Shown here piece after piece: positions 9,868 through 20,656 of a stretch of DNA of 64,000 bases (positions within the stretch are counted from its first letter, which is position 1; every line of letters begins with the position of its first letter). The position numbers and the translations under genes were made by a program. Source of the DNA: Microglena sp. YARC (taxonomy: Eukaryota > Chlorophyta > Chlorophyceae > Chlamydomonadales > Chlamydomonadaceae); NCBI GenBank assembly GCA_022414725.1, contig CM039462.1:178032853-178096852 (forward strand), given 5' to 3'. The notes below the pieces were generated by a model, which was not told the DNA's origin, made no database searches, and saw only the letters and a list, made by a program, of their open reading frames with translations.

Positions 9868-12800
9868 GGACCATTGCTCTGTCTTCCCTCCCAGTTCTGA
9901 TGTTCCATTGTCACATAAGGCTTTTGGACAACAACGTAAGTGATAACTGAAGCTTGCTTGTAGGTGCGGTTTCGCAACAGTAGTGTGGCATAGGGAATTG
10001 TGTCTTGATTCATGCATAGGTAATGTCCACGTGCATCTGTCTATGTTTGTGTCATTGTCTCTGTCATCGTCTCTGTAACCGCATCTGTAATATGCTTCTG
10101 TCTATGTCCTGCCCTCCATTGATCTCTAGCGCATACCCTGCTCTGCACGTCACTGTCCTGCTCCTTGCCGTCCTCCCTGCCCTTCATTGCTCTGTAACGC
10201 AGGCCATGCTCTGCTAATCACCATCCTGCCCCTATCCGTGCTCCCTGCCCTTCATTGCTCTCTAACGCCTGCCCTGCTCTGCCCATTACTGTCGTCCCGT
10301 CCTTTCCCATTATCCCTGCCCCCCTTTCCTCTCAAACGCCTGCCCTGATCTGCTCATCACTGTCGTCCTGCCCCTTTCCATTATCCCTGCCCCTCTTTGC
10401 TCTCTAACACCTGCCCTGCTCTGCTCATCACTGTCATCCTGCCCCTTGCCATTATCCCTGCCCCTCTTTGCTCTCTATCGCATGCCCTGCCTTGTTCATC
10501 ACTGTCATCCTGCCCTTGCCATTATCCCTGCCCCTCTTTAATCTCTATCGCATGCCCTGCCTCGTTCATCACTGCCGTCTTGCCTCTTGCCATAATCCCT
10601 GCCCCTCCTTACTCCCTAACACCTACCCTGCTCTGCTCATCACTGTAATCTTGCCCCTTGCCATTGTCCCTTCCTCTCTTTGCTCTCTAACGCCTGCCCT
10701 CCCTTATTCATCACTGTCCTCCTGCCCCTTGCCATTATCCCTGCCCCTCCTTACTCCCTAACACCTACCCTGCTCTGCTCATCACTGTCGTCTTACCCCT
10801 TACCATTATTCCTGCCCCTCTTTGCTCTGTAACGCCTGCCCTCCCTTGTTCATCACTGTCGTCTTGCCCCTTGCCATAATACCTGCCCCTCTTTGCTCTC
10901 TATTGCATCCCCTGCCTTGTTGATCACTGATGTCTTGCCTCTTGCCATTATCCCTGCCCCTCCTTACTCCCTAACGCCTACCGTGCTCTGCTCATCACTG
11001 TCGTCTTTCCCCTTGCCATTGTCCCTGCCCCTCTGTGCTCTCTAACGCCTGCCCTGCTCTGCTTATCACTGTCCTCCTGCCCCTTGCCATTATCCCTGCC
11101 CCTCTTCGCTCTCTAACGCCTGCGCTCCCTTGTTCATCACCATCATCCTGCCCTTGCCATTATCCCTGCCCCTCCTTACTCCCCAACACTTACCCTGCTC
11201 TGCTCATCACTGTCGTCTTTTGCCCCTTGCCATTATCCCTGCCCCTCTTTGCTCTCCAACACCTGCCCTCCCTTGCTCATCAATGTTGCCTGGGCCTTGC
11301 CATTATCCCTGCCTCTCTTTGCTCTCTATCTATTGCATGCCCTGCCTTGTTCATCACTGCCGTCTTGCCTCTTGCCATTATCCCTGTCCCTCCTTACTCC
11401 CTAACGCCTACCCTGCTCTGCTCATCACTGTCGTCTTTCCCCTTGCCATTGTCCCTGCCCCTCTGTGCTCTCTAACGCCTGCCCTGCTCTGCTCATCACT
11501 GTCCTCCTGCCCTTGCCATTATCCCTGCCCCTCTTCGCTTTCTAACGCCTGCCCTGCCTTGTTCATCACCATCGTCCTGCCCTTGCCATTATCCCTGCCC
11601 CTCCTTACTCCCTAACACCTATCCTACCCTGCTCTGCTCATCACTGTCGTCTTGCCCCTTGCCATTATTCCTGCCCCTCTTTGCTCTGTAACGCCTGCCC
11701 TCCCTTGTTCATCACTGTCGTCTTGCCCCTTGCCATTATTCCTGCCCCTCTTTGCTCTCTATCGCATTCCCTGCCTTGTTGATCACTGATGTCTTGCCCC
11801 TTGCCATAATCCCTGCCCCTCTTTGCTCTCTATTGCATTCCCTGCCTTGTTGATCACTGATGTCTTGCCTCTTGCCATTATCCCTGCCCCTCCTTACTCC
11901 CTAACGCCTACCGTGCTCTGCTCATCACTGTCGTCTTTCCCCTTGCCATTGTCCCTGCCACTCTGTGCTCTCTAACGCCTGCCCTGCTCTGCTTATCACT
12001 GTCCTCCTGCCCCTTGCCATTATCCCTGCCCCTCTTCGCTCTCTAACGCCTGCGCTCCCTTGTTCATCACCATCATCCTGCCCTTGCCATTATCCCTGCC
12101 CCTCCTTACTCCCTAACACTTACCCTGCTCTGCTCATCACTGTCGTCTTTTGCCCCTTGCCATTATCCCTGCCCCTCTTTGCTCTCCAACACCTGCCCTC
12201 CCTTGCTCATCAATGTTGCCTGGGCCTTGCCATTATCCCTGCCCCTCTTCGCTTTCTAACGCCTGCCCTGCCTTACTTGTGCATCACCATCGTCCTGCCC
12301 TTGCCATTATCCCTGCCCCTCCTTACTCCTTAACACCTACCTGCTCTGCTCATCACTGTCGTCCTGCCCCTTGCCATTATCCCAGCCCCTCCTTACTCCC
12401 TAACACCTACCCTGCTCTGCTCATCACTGTCGTCTTGCCCCTTGCCATTGTCCCTGCCCCTCTTCGCTCTCTATTGCCTTCCCTTCTCTTCTCATCACTG
12501 TCCTCCTGCCTCTTGCCATTATCCCTGCCCATCTTCGCTCTCTAACGCCTGCGCTCCCTTGTTCATCACCGTCGTCCTTCCTCTTGCCATTATCCATGTC
12601 CCTCCTTACTCCCTAACACCTACCCTGCCCTCCCTTGTTCATCACTGTCGTCTTTCCCCTTGCCATTATCCCTGCCCCTCTCTGCTCTCTATCGCTTGCC
12701 CTGCTCTGCTCATCACTGTTGTCCTGCCCCTTGCCATTATCCCTGCCCCTCTTTGCTCTTTAACGCCTGCCTTAACGCTTGCTCTGCATGTCTTGCAGGG

Positions 12801-12884
12801 CAAAATGATGGGTGGAAATGCTACAGCTGCGATGAAGATTGCTGCCACGAAGGAACTATAAATGCCGAAGATGGAAATATATAA
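9868..12884 (+). CDS. Last two exons of an element-A gene, Cys-rich C-terminus
   Basis: Exon 9868-9935 (acceptor TATTTGCAG, donor CAAC/GTAAGT) reads DHCSVFPPSSDVPLSHKAF then GQQ and one spare base. Exon 12799-12884 (acceptor GTCTTGCAG) starts with two spare bases, completing an Arg codon, then QNDGWKCYSCDEDCCHEG to a TAA. The phases match here and at the homologous exons of copy B, which supports the splice. The Cys/His cluster WKCYSCDEDCCHE looks like a zinc-binding tail. The 2.86-kb intron is almost all minisatellite. Upstream exons were not found. It diverges from the minus-strand YqaJ-like gene, and 9312-9447 could be a shared promoter region. Function unknown. Confidence 0.5.
10120..12790 (+). 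repeat. CTGCCC-rich minisatellite filling the intron in copy A
   Basis: A unit of about 70 bp, CTGCTCATCACTGTCGTCCT then GCCCCTTGCCATTATCCCTG and TTTGCTCTCTAACGCC, is repeated about 37 times with many small variants. Higher-order copying is visible: about 11035-11300 and 11965-12230 are nearly identical. All units run in one orientation here, unlike copy B. Pro/Leu-rich ORFs across it are by-products. Confidence 0.9.
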
Positions 12885-13624
12885 TAGAAGCAGCGAAGAT
12901 ATATAGATGCATAGCTTTGCTTGGACGTTTCTACTTAGTGGATATATGGGCGTATGTCTTCATGAGTAGACAAATGGATAGCTGCCTGCAGGCTGCCTAT
13001 ATACTTGTACTTGAACTTAATTAGCTACATGGCTCCAGCCAGCAATTTGGCTGCTCGTCGTCTTTTGCTCGCTGTCTATCTATGGTTAATGGATATAGAG
13101 GAAATATATGGGATGTAGCGGATGTACATGTGTAAGGATGCTTACATAGATGTATAGGTAGATCAATAAGTTAATGGATGCATACGTTAGTTTATTATGT
13201 ATGTAATCTATCTTCTCTAATCCTGATGTAATTGAGAAATGCTCCTGGAAAATATTCCTGAAAATGTGACCTCTCCGACCACCGTGCCCAAACCGCCCTG
13301 CAAGCGAAGTACAGGCGAAAAGTCTCAGAAGACCAAACATTTCGTCTCATTACCGTGCACAAGCCGCCGTGCGTGGCGAGATGCCGTCGAAATATCTCAG
13401 AAGTCTGAGACATTTCGACGACAATCCGCCTAGGCGAAATGTAGGCGAAATGTCTCAGGATTCTGAGCTACACGCGACGCGGGTATAGGGCTTACCGCTA
13501 GAGTCAGAAGTGCCAGGTCATTAAAGGACTATGAGTACTTAATCGCGGACCCCGCGTGCGTTCCGCGTGCATTCCGCTGCGCTCGTACGCATTTAGCGAT
13601 CTGTCGACTTCCCCGAGTGTATAA

Positions 13625-14204
13625 GGGCGTGTTTCCAGTGGACCAACAGTTCAACTGTGTATAGTAGACCACTCAACCCTACAGTTCAAGTTCGAGTGCT
13701 GAGCTGGGCCCTAAAACCTCAAGAAGTGCCTTGTCATCACGGCTGCCCCTCGAGCGCGTTCTGGTCCCCTGCCCCCCTCGCTGCAAGTGCATGCAGCTTG
13801 CTCGAAGTTTCCTCAAATCACCGCATCCACCGCTTACCACCGCCAGTGTATTATTTTGCTGCGCTCTTCACTTCCATCTGTTCTCTTGCTCCTCCTGCCG
13901 CTGCCGCTTCTGCATCTGCTCCGTCCGGTCGAATGGATCGGGTGGTCAGATTGAGATTTCGGTCGAATCTGTGGCTCTCGCTATCATCATTCGAACTGGT
14001 TAATTCCCGCCTTTCTTTCATGTCTTCGCCCATCCAACTTGAAATTGGCTCCCAATTACTCGCAACTCGGGGCATGTTGACAGATCTCGGGGAGAATCTG
14101 CGAAGATGCTCGCTGCTGTATCACTTTTGTGATTTTTGTCCACCGCCTCCCTCGAAATTGTCCACCGCCCTCCCCCCAAAATAGTTGAACTCTTGAGCAA
14201 TCCC

Positions 14205-14243
<39 letters not shown>

Positions 14244-14412
14244 CGGGATTGATCAACAGTTGAACTGTTGAGGGGGAAGGGCGACGGACAAACCCTGACG
14301 TGGCTGCCCAACTGGCGTGCCACATCGGTGAAAAGTTGAACTGTTGAAGTTGAAACACTCGTGCCACGCTGGCGCCCACAGTTGAACTATTTGGTCCACT
14401 AGAAACACGCCC
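13625..14412. mobile_element. Element C: PIF/Harbinger-like TIR element, 788 bp
   Basis: The left end GGGCGTGTTTCCAGTGGACC is matched inverted at the right end (GGTCCACTAGAAACACGCCC), followed by inverted AGTTCAACTGT. It is flanked by TAA at 13622-13624 and 14413-14415. Related R1 copies at 14575 and 14738 show the joined empty site. TAA duplications with GGGCGTGTTT-type ends fit PIF/Harbinger and Tourist-like elements. Palindromic GTTGAACTGTTGA motifs recur near the right end. It has no transposase and is probably non-autonomous. ORFs at 13657-14184 show no recognised domain. Confidence 0.8.
14210..14242 (+). repeat. Poly-G tract
   Basis: More than 30 uninterrupted Gs inside element C, between two GTTGAACT-rich segments. 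It has clear quadruplex potential and its exact length is uncertain in any assembly. Confidence 0.95.
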
Positions 14413-14688
14413 TAATAAGACTAGCATCTGAGCCCGTCGTACCGACGGGCGGACCAACCCCGTGGCCACGTCAGCGACAGGTCACGAAAAATTGAGGTCC
14501 GAAACCACTAAAACCAAAAGCCTAACTGCCTGGGCCCAAAGGGCTAAACCATATCACGGCCATGCTACTTTATATAATAAGACTAGCATCTGAGCCCATC
14601 GTCCCGACGGGAGGACCACCCCCGTGGCCACGTCAGCAACAGGTGTCAAAAAAACGAGATCCGAAACCACTGAAACCAAAAGTCCAAC

Positions 14689-17085
14689 TACCTGGGCAAA
14701 AAGGGCTAAACCATATCACGGCCGCTCTACTTTATATAATAAGAAGATCTGAGCCCGTCGTCCCGACGGGAGGACCACCCCCGTGGCCACGTCAGCGACA
14801 GGTGTCGGAAAATCGAGATCTGAGAATCGCTGCCGCCTGGGCGACAGGTCAGCAAAATATGAAACCAAATACCCATCTGCCTGCAGGCATGCCTGGGCCA
14901 AAATGGCTAGCATCTGAGCCCGTCGTACCGACGGGAGGACCACCCCCGTGGCCACGTCAGCGACAGGTCTCGGAAAATGGAGATCCGAAAACGGGTCACT
15001 CCGAAACGGGTAACTTCGAAACGGCTCCCCTGGCCACGTCAGCGAATGGCAGCCAGCGAGCTGGCAAGAGTGCGTGAGAGCGCAGGAGAAGGCCAAGGGA
15101 ATGCTGCGACGGGGGGAGTTGCATGCGAAGTTATTGACAGGGGCAGCGAAATTTGTGGGAACGAGTTTGGGCAGATGAACAAAGGGAGGCTACACCGTTG
15201 AATATCGGGCGGCTCAGGCAGCGAGCACCGAAATTAGCAGAAGTGCGAAGGAAAATTCGGGTATCAGAACGGCTGGGCCTGGAAGAGCCGCGAGAAGGAG
15301 TCGAAAACGACACCGGCTTCATGCATTAGAGCAGCGCAAAGCAGCGCACGGTGACGTTAGCGACAGGTCTCGGGAAATCGAGATCCGAAAACGGGTAACT
15401 CCGAAACGGGTTATTCCGGAACCACTGCCCCTGGCCACGTCAGCGAATGGCAGTCAGCGAGCGGGCAAGAGTGCGTGAGAGCGCAGGAGAAGGAGAAGGG
15501 AATGCTGCGACAGGGGGAGCTGCATGCGAAGTTATTAACAGTGGCAGCGAAAATTGTGGGAAAGAGTTTGGGCAGATGGACAAAGAGAGGCTACACCGTA
15601 GAATATAGCGGGACTCAGGCAGCGAGCACCGAAATTAGCAGAAGTGCGAAGGGAAATTCGCGTATCATAACGGCTAGGCCCAGGAAATGCAGTGCAAAGC
15701 AGCTCACCAAGCCGGGTAACCTTGGACGGGTGCGGGTGCAGGTGGGTGGACGGCAGACAGGCAATCGTTCCTGTGGCTGCGCCGAGTAATCGAGATCCCA
15801 GACTGGCTGCCACCTGGGCGACAGGACAGCAAGATATGGAACCAAAACCCCAAGTGGCTAGGCCAAAAGGCGCCGACCACGCGACTACCTGGGCAAAAAG
15901 GGCTAAACCATATCACGGCCGCTCTACTTTATATAATAAGAAGATCTGAGCCCGTCGTCCCGACGGGAGGACCACCCCCGTGGCCACGTCAGCGACAGGT
16001 GTCGGAAAATCGAGATCTGAGAATCGCTGCCGCCTGGGCGACAGGTCAGCAAAATATGAAACCAAATACCCATCTGCCTGCAGGCATGCCTGGGCCAAAA
16101 TGGCTAGCATCTGAGCCCGTCGTACCGACGGGAGGACCACCCCGTGGCGTGGCACGTCAGCGACAGGTCTCGGAAAATGGAGATCCGAAAACGGGTCACT
16201 CCGAAACGGGTAACTTCGAAACGGCTCCCCTGGCCACGTCAGCGAATGGCAGCCAGCGAGCTGGCAAGAGTGCGTGAGAGCGCAGGAGAAGGCCAAGGGA
16301 ATGCTGCGACGGGGGGAGTTGCATGCGAAGTTATTGACAGGGGCAGCGAAATTTGTGGGAACGAGTTTGGGCAGATGAACAAAGGGAGGCTACACCGTTG
16401 AATATCGGGCGGCTCAGGCAGCGAGCACCGAAATTAGCAGAAGTGCGAAGGAAAATTCGGGTATCAGAACGGCTGGGCCTGGAAGAGCCGCGAGAAGGAG
16501 TCGAAAACGACACCGGCTTCATGCATTAGAGCAGCGCAAAGCAGCGCACGGTGACGTTAGCGACAGGTCTCGGGAAATCGAGATCCGAAAACGGGTAACT
16601 CCGAAACGGGTTATTCCGGAACCACTGCCCCTGGCCACGTCAGCGAATGGCAGTCAGCGAGCGGGCAAGAGTGCGTGAGAGCGCAGGAGAAGGAGAAGGG
16701 AATGCTGCGACAGGGGGAGCTGCATGCGAAGTTATTAACAGTGGCAGCGAAAATTGTGGGAAAGAGTTTGGGCAGATGGACAAAGAGAGGCTACACCGTA
16801 GAATATAGCGGGACTCAGGCAGCGAGCACCGAAATTAGCAGAAGTGCGAAGGGAAATTCGCGTATCATAACGGCTAGGCCCAGGAAATGCAGTGCAAAGC
16901 AGCTCACCAAGCCGGGTAACCTTGGACGGGTGCGGGTGCAGGTGGGTGGACGGCAGACAGGCAATCGTTCCTGTGGCTGCGCCGAGTAATCGAGATCCCA
17001 GACTGGCTGCCACCTGGGCGACAGGACAGCAAGATATGGAACCAAAACCCCAAGTGGCTAGGCCAAAAGGCGCCGACCACGCGCC
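14689..17085 (+). repeat. 1.2-kb tandem duplication inside R1
   Basis: 14689-15886 and 15887-17085 are near-identical, offset by 1197-1200 bp. The only obvious change is a 3-bp shift at the CCACCCCCGTGG phrase (14942 against 16138). The junction at 15886 joins GACCACGCG directly to ACTACCTGGG. The near identity implies a very recent duplication or an assembly artefact. Confidence 0.9.
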
Positions 17086-17126
17086 GGGCACGCGCTACAC
17101 CCTCGACGCCCAACTTTATATATACT

Positions 17127-17128
17127 GG

Positions 17129-17200
<72 letters not shown>

Positions 17201-17201
17201 C

Positions 17202-17278
<77 letters not shown>
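17127..17278 (+). repeat. GAT microsatellite, about 50 units
   Basis: A nearly perfect GAT run with one GAC interruption, at the TATA-rich end of an R1 unit. The same R1 site has about 3 units at 283-291 and about 17 at 34748-34798. Poly-His and poly-Ile ORFs here are by-products. Confidence 0.95.
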
Positions 17279-17901
17279 CTAGCATCTAACCCGTCGTCCC
17301 GACGGGAGGACCACCCCCGTGGCCACGTCAGCGACAGGTCACGAAAAATTGAGATCCGAAACCACTGAAACCAAAAGCCCAACTACCTGGGCCAAAAGGG
17401 CTTAACCATATCACGACCGCTCGCTGGCTGCCATTCGCTGACGTGGCCAGAGGAGCCGTTTCGAAGTTACCCGTTTCGGAGTGACCCGTTTTCGGATCTC
17501 CATTTTCCGAGACCTGTCGCTGACGTGGCCACGGGGGTGGTCCTCCCGTCGGTACGACGTGCTCAGATGCTAGCCATTTTGGCCCAGGCATGCCTGCAGG
17601 CAGATGGGTATTTGGTTTCATATTTTGCTGACCTGTCGCCCAGGCGGCAGCGATTCTCGGATCTCAATTTTCCGACACCTGTCCCTGACGTGGCCACGGG
17701 GGTGGTGAGAGCGCAGGAGAAGGCCAAGGGAATGCTGCGACGGGGGGAGTTGCATGCGAAGTTATTGACAGGGGCAGCGAAATTTGTGGGAACGAGTTTG
17801 GGCAGATGAACAAAGGGAGGTTACACCGTTGAATATCGGGCGGCTCAGGCAGCGAGCACCGAAATTAGCAGAAGTGCGAAGGAAAATTCGGGTATCAGAA
17901 C

Positions 17902-18219
17902 TGTGGTGTATCATACGGATATAAACATAAGATTCCCCTATCGGACAACACGTTTTGCTCATACACCACATTTGGTTTCGAGCTTGGTCGAGTGGGTCGA
18001 CTGGACGGAAGTTGGGTCCTTCACCAGTACCACGCGGGTTCGATCCCGAGCGGGCGCATGTTGGAAACCCTCGCTAGGAGGGAGCTGGCTCGGCCGGACG
18101 TGCACATCTCATTCCGGAGGTGGGCGTCGACCTTCGAAAGGGGGGTGAGTTGTGGTGTATCATACGGATATAACCATAAGATTCCCCTATCGGACAACAC
18201 GTTTTCCTCATACACCACA
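17902..18219 (+). mobile_element. TRIM/SMART-type miniature LTR retrotransposon
   Basis: Two 69-bp direct repeats (17902-17970 and 18151-18219) start TGTGGTGTAT and end ATACACCACA, the TG...CA form of LTRs, and differ at only two positions. The flanks are AGAAC at 17897-17901 and 18220-18224; the empty site is intact at 15267-15271. Right after the first LTR, TGGTTTCGAGC resembles the initiator-Met tRNA primer site TGGTATCAGAGC. GAAAGGGGGGTGAG at 18136-18149 is a good polypurine tract. The 180-bp interior has no ORF of interest, so it must rely on another element's enzymes. Confidence 0.85.
17983..18058 (+). promoter_or_regulatory. tRNA-type A-box and B-box-like motifs inside the TRIM
   Basis: TGGTCGAGTGG near 17985 fits the A-box pattern TRGYNNANNGG, and GGTTCGATCCC near 18037-18047 fits the B-box GGTTCGANTCC pattern with one change. 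Spacing is about 50 bp, as in a class-2 tRNA gene. No full cloverleaf can be drawn. This could be a Pol III promoter or a tRNA fragment caught during reverse transcription. Confidence 0.45.
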
Positions 18220-18470
18220 AGAACGGCTGGGCCTGGAAGAGCCGCGAGAAGGAGTCGAAAACGACACCTGCTTCATGCATTAGAGCAGCGCAAAGCAGCG
18301 CACGGGTGAACAGGTCGCAGGAAAATTCGGGCACCACTCAAGCCGGGTAACCTCGGACGGGGGCGGGTGCAGGTGGGTGGTCGGCAGCAGAGAGGCAATC
18401 GTTCCTGTGGCTGCGCCGAGAAATCGAGATCCCAGACTGGCTGCCACCTGGGCGACAGGTCGGCAAGATA
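18220..18470 (+). repeat. R1 fragment between the TRIM and element B
   Basis: It continues R1 without a break from 17901 once the TRIM is removed, and its last 180 bases repeat window positions 1-175. It ends in ATA (18468-18470), the target duplication of element B. Confidence 0.85.
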
Positions 18471-18650
18471 CACTCGGGGAAGTGACAATTTCGCTAAATG
18501 TAGGCGAAAGACACGATTTGCAGCGGAACTACAGAGAAATGTAGGCGTACAGTGGACGAAATGTCTCGGCTCACCTCAAACCAGCGATCCCGACAGACAC
18601 CCAGAACTTTTCGTAGACTGAAGCGTGACCAATAACTCCTCGATCGCACG

Positions 18651-18914
18651 TTAACTACTGAGTTCTAATACGCGAAGAGCTATGCAACTTTCTGTCGCTC
18701 GAGGGTCTGTTAGCAACCTTTTCGAGGGGTCATTCTCGCGAACCTGCAAAGCTCTGCCAGCGATTCCGAGATAGAATGAACAATTAGGCAACGAAGTACT
18801 AGCGCAAACTACTCGTTGGTGAAATGCTTTCATTCGGGAAAATGGACACCTCAAAGTCACCGATGTGCTTTCGCTGCATGCGTCGAAAATGGCGCTGTTG
18901 TAGGGCGAAACCAT
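18651..18914 (-). pseudogene. Small ORF conserved with copy A
   Basis: Counterpart of the ORF at 653-850. It shares the last 58 residues but starts differently, with a longer unmatched N-terminal part. Conservation of frame and stop is suggestive only. No recognised domain. Confidence 0.25.
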
Positions 18915-19499
18915 GACGATTTTATCACTGTGATTAAAGCCTAAGTCACACAGAAATATTAGTGTGACTTGCGATTACGTGTCAGTGCTCTTACTAATTT
19001 TGATAGATGTCTTCGCAGGGTGACCTTTCACCAGCCTTTCACGTGCATTTAGCCAAGGCGGATTGTACGCGGCATGGCGAAATGGCCGTACGATTAGAGC
19101 CTTTGCAATATGGCTAAGGTTAGCCACGCCAACCTTCTACCTCTCGTACTCCTACCTCATATTCTTCCCTCCCTCGCCCAAAGCATGTGTTTGTTGCTAC
19201 TTGATATTTCTGGCGTCCTGCTTTATTCCCTCCTTTCTTTCCAACTTTCTTTTCAGTATTACTGCGCAACGTCCTCTTCCGCCTTCCGCGTGGACAAGCG
19301 CAAAGTAGTGCGTCAGATTGTTTTTGAAATTTGACAAATGCTCTGGTCCTATCTCCTACACAAATTCCCTTACATCGGTGCCGCTAATTCTCGCAACCGA
19401 TCCGTCTATGCTAGACCTGTGTAGGTTGTCAGTGATGGAGGCATGGTATCTTGCAGCCAGCGGCCCTTGCGTCGTCAACTCCTTAACCAGGAAGCCCGG

Positions 19500-19820
19500 T
19501 CAGAGCTGCTGTACTGCCACCGCATGAATAAGCTGCATAAATTGCAGCATCTCGGCAGCCCACTCGACGTTGCTCTGTACACGGTCAAATATGGTGGTAT
19601 GTGGAGTCTGCTGTACCAGGAGCATGACTTCAGCTTGGGATGGCAGCATGACTAGTTGGCACTGTGCAAAGTAGGATGCTGGGACAACTTGCTCCCAACT
19701 CTTATGTGAGTCATACTTCCACCTGTTCTCTCCTGGGCCTGAGTAGAGCTTTAAAGGACACGGGGCCTTACACTCTAGTTGGATCATGCACTGCCCTGGC
19801 TGCATGGTGCCCTTGAGCAT
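19500..19820 (-). CDS. YqaJ-like PD-(D/E)XK nuclease fragment, uninterrupted in copy B
   Basis: About 106 codons in one frame. LECKAPCPLKLYSG supplies an E-x-K motif, SYFAQCQLVMLP the Y-x-x-Q-x-Q motif, and MLLVQQTPHTTIFDRVQ with WAAEML the C-terminal strand and helix pattern of YqaJ-type recombinase nucleases, which process DNA ends. The upstream acidic residues of the fold would be in a preceding exon; the frame at 20110-19784 may be that exon. It stops at AVQQL, 44 residues earlier than copy A. YqaJ domains are known from phages and some eukaryotic mobile elements. The family call is by motif only; a profile search was not possible. Confidence 0.45.
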   Translation of the reverse strand: MLKGTMQPGQCMIQLECKAPCPLKLYSGPGENRWKYDSHKSWEQVVPASYFAQCQLVMLPSQAEVMLLVQQTPHTTIFDRVQSNVEWAAEMLQFMQLIHAVAVQQL

Positions 19821-20110
19821 TGTATCAGGAGATCATGCGTGGCAATTATCCCTTGAGACCCTGCATGATAGATGGTGGTAGCACTGTGTCTATTTGGCTG
19901 ACGCACTAGACCCATGTCTATGGCATGCATCTTCACATTGGGTTCACTCCTAGTGGTTGTGGCAGTCCTGGCATGTTGCCTCTTGTGTTGTGGTGGATAC
20001 TGGTTCTCCTTGCTTTGCTGGGTGTTGGGTGACAGTCCAACCTTGTCTTTATGCCTCGGTCTTCCAGATCCATTCTGCATGGTAAACTCAGGCAAGTGTG
20101 GATAATGCAA
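19784..20110 (-). CDS. Possible preceding exon of the YqaJ-like gene, copy B
   Basis: This 108-codon frame is open in both B and A (9311-8985), with about 85 percent residue identity. It has a Ser/Thr-rich basic stretch, then MHAIDMGLVRQPNRHSATTI. It overlaps the nuclease frame by about 37 bp in another phase, so an intron or frameshift near 19800 would be needed. No domain was recognised. Confidence 0.3.
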   Translation of the reverse strand: MHYPHLPEFTMQNGSGRPRHKDKVGLSPNTQQSKENQYPPQHKRQHARTATTTRSEPNVKMHAIDMGLVRQPNRHSATTIYHAGSQGIIATHDLLIQCSRAPCSQGSA

Positions 20111-20656
20111 GGCTGGGGTAGGACCTGAGGTTCAGGTACCTAAGCTTAGGGCAGGTTGGACTTCCAGGGGGATCTCCCTACCAATGCGCAAAAACAACAC
20201 AAAGGGTGTCAATAAATGTAACTATGCCCGCCCTTCATTTTTGCAGGGACCCATGCTCTGTCTGGTAGCGGTCTGAAGGTTGCTTGTAGGTTGGGTTTCA
20301 CAACAATTTGGCCTAGGGAATTCTGACTTGATCACATGCCTAAATAGTGTCCACCTGCTTGCATGCCTCCTTTTGTGCATTCATGTCTGTATGCCTGCCT
20401 TTCTGTCTTCCTCCCTGGTGACTGATTGGCTGACTATCTGGATGGTGACTGCAGCTTGGAGGTGCTAGGCATAGAGTGTTCAGCCCATGGGAAAGTGGCT
20501 TGGTTGCTTGCATGCCTATCTGTTGCACGCATGAATACTTGCTTGTCAGTCTGCTTGAGCGCTTGGCCATTGTTGACAAGGGGGCTTTAAACTATCATCA
20601 AATAAGAAGCAAAGGGTGCTACTTAATTTAACTATGCCTGCATTCTGTATTTGCAG

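Larger units (their letters stand above)
473..13619. mobile_element. CACTA-like DNA transposon copy A, carrying nested element N
   Basis: It begins CACTCGGGGAAGT and ends with the reverse complement ACTTCCCCGAGTG, flanked by TAT at 470-472 and 13620-13622. A CACT start with a 3-bp duplication fits the CACTA/CMC superfamily; other superfamilies with 3-bp duplications are not excluded. Without N it is about 5.96 kb, close to the 5.79 kb of copy B. Subterminal copies of GGCGAAATGTCTC (around 485-565 and 13310-13460) resemble CACTA subterminal transposase-binding repeats. Inside are a disrupted minus-strand YqaJ-like ORF, plus-strand Cys-rich exons and a 2.7-kb minisatellite. No DDE transposase was recognised, so it may be non-autonomous. 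Confidence 0.85.
14416..17901 (+). repeat. R1 repeat cluster, central part
   Basis: It opens with three head-to-tail units of about 165 bp (14416, 14581 and 14744) starting AAGACTAGCATCTGAGCCC and ending CTCTACTTTATATAATA. Longer mosaic units follow, and an inverted stretch (17421-17705) repeats 14890-15050 in reverse. Fragments such as RAQEKEKGMLRQGELHAKLL (15475-15600) look protein-like and recur at 16675 and 25230, but no family was recognised. Confidence 0.85.

Noticed and set aside
10397..12861. Pro/Leu/Ser-rich ORFs of 80-160 codons
   Set aside because: By-products of the CTGCCC minisatellite, open in overlapping frames in both A and B; the real coding signal is the short exon that follows.
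15131..15322. Minus-strand ORF in R1 repeated at 16331 and 24903
   Set aside because: Identical because the DNA copies are near-identical; no sign of protein-level constraint and no domain.
17058..17382. Poly-His and poly-Ile ORFs
   Set aside because: GAT microsatellite read in two frames.
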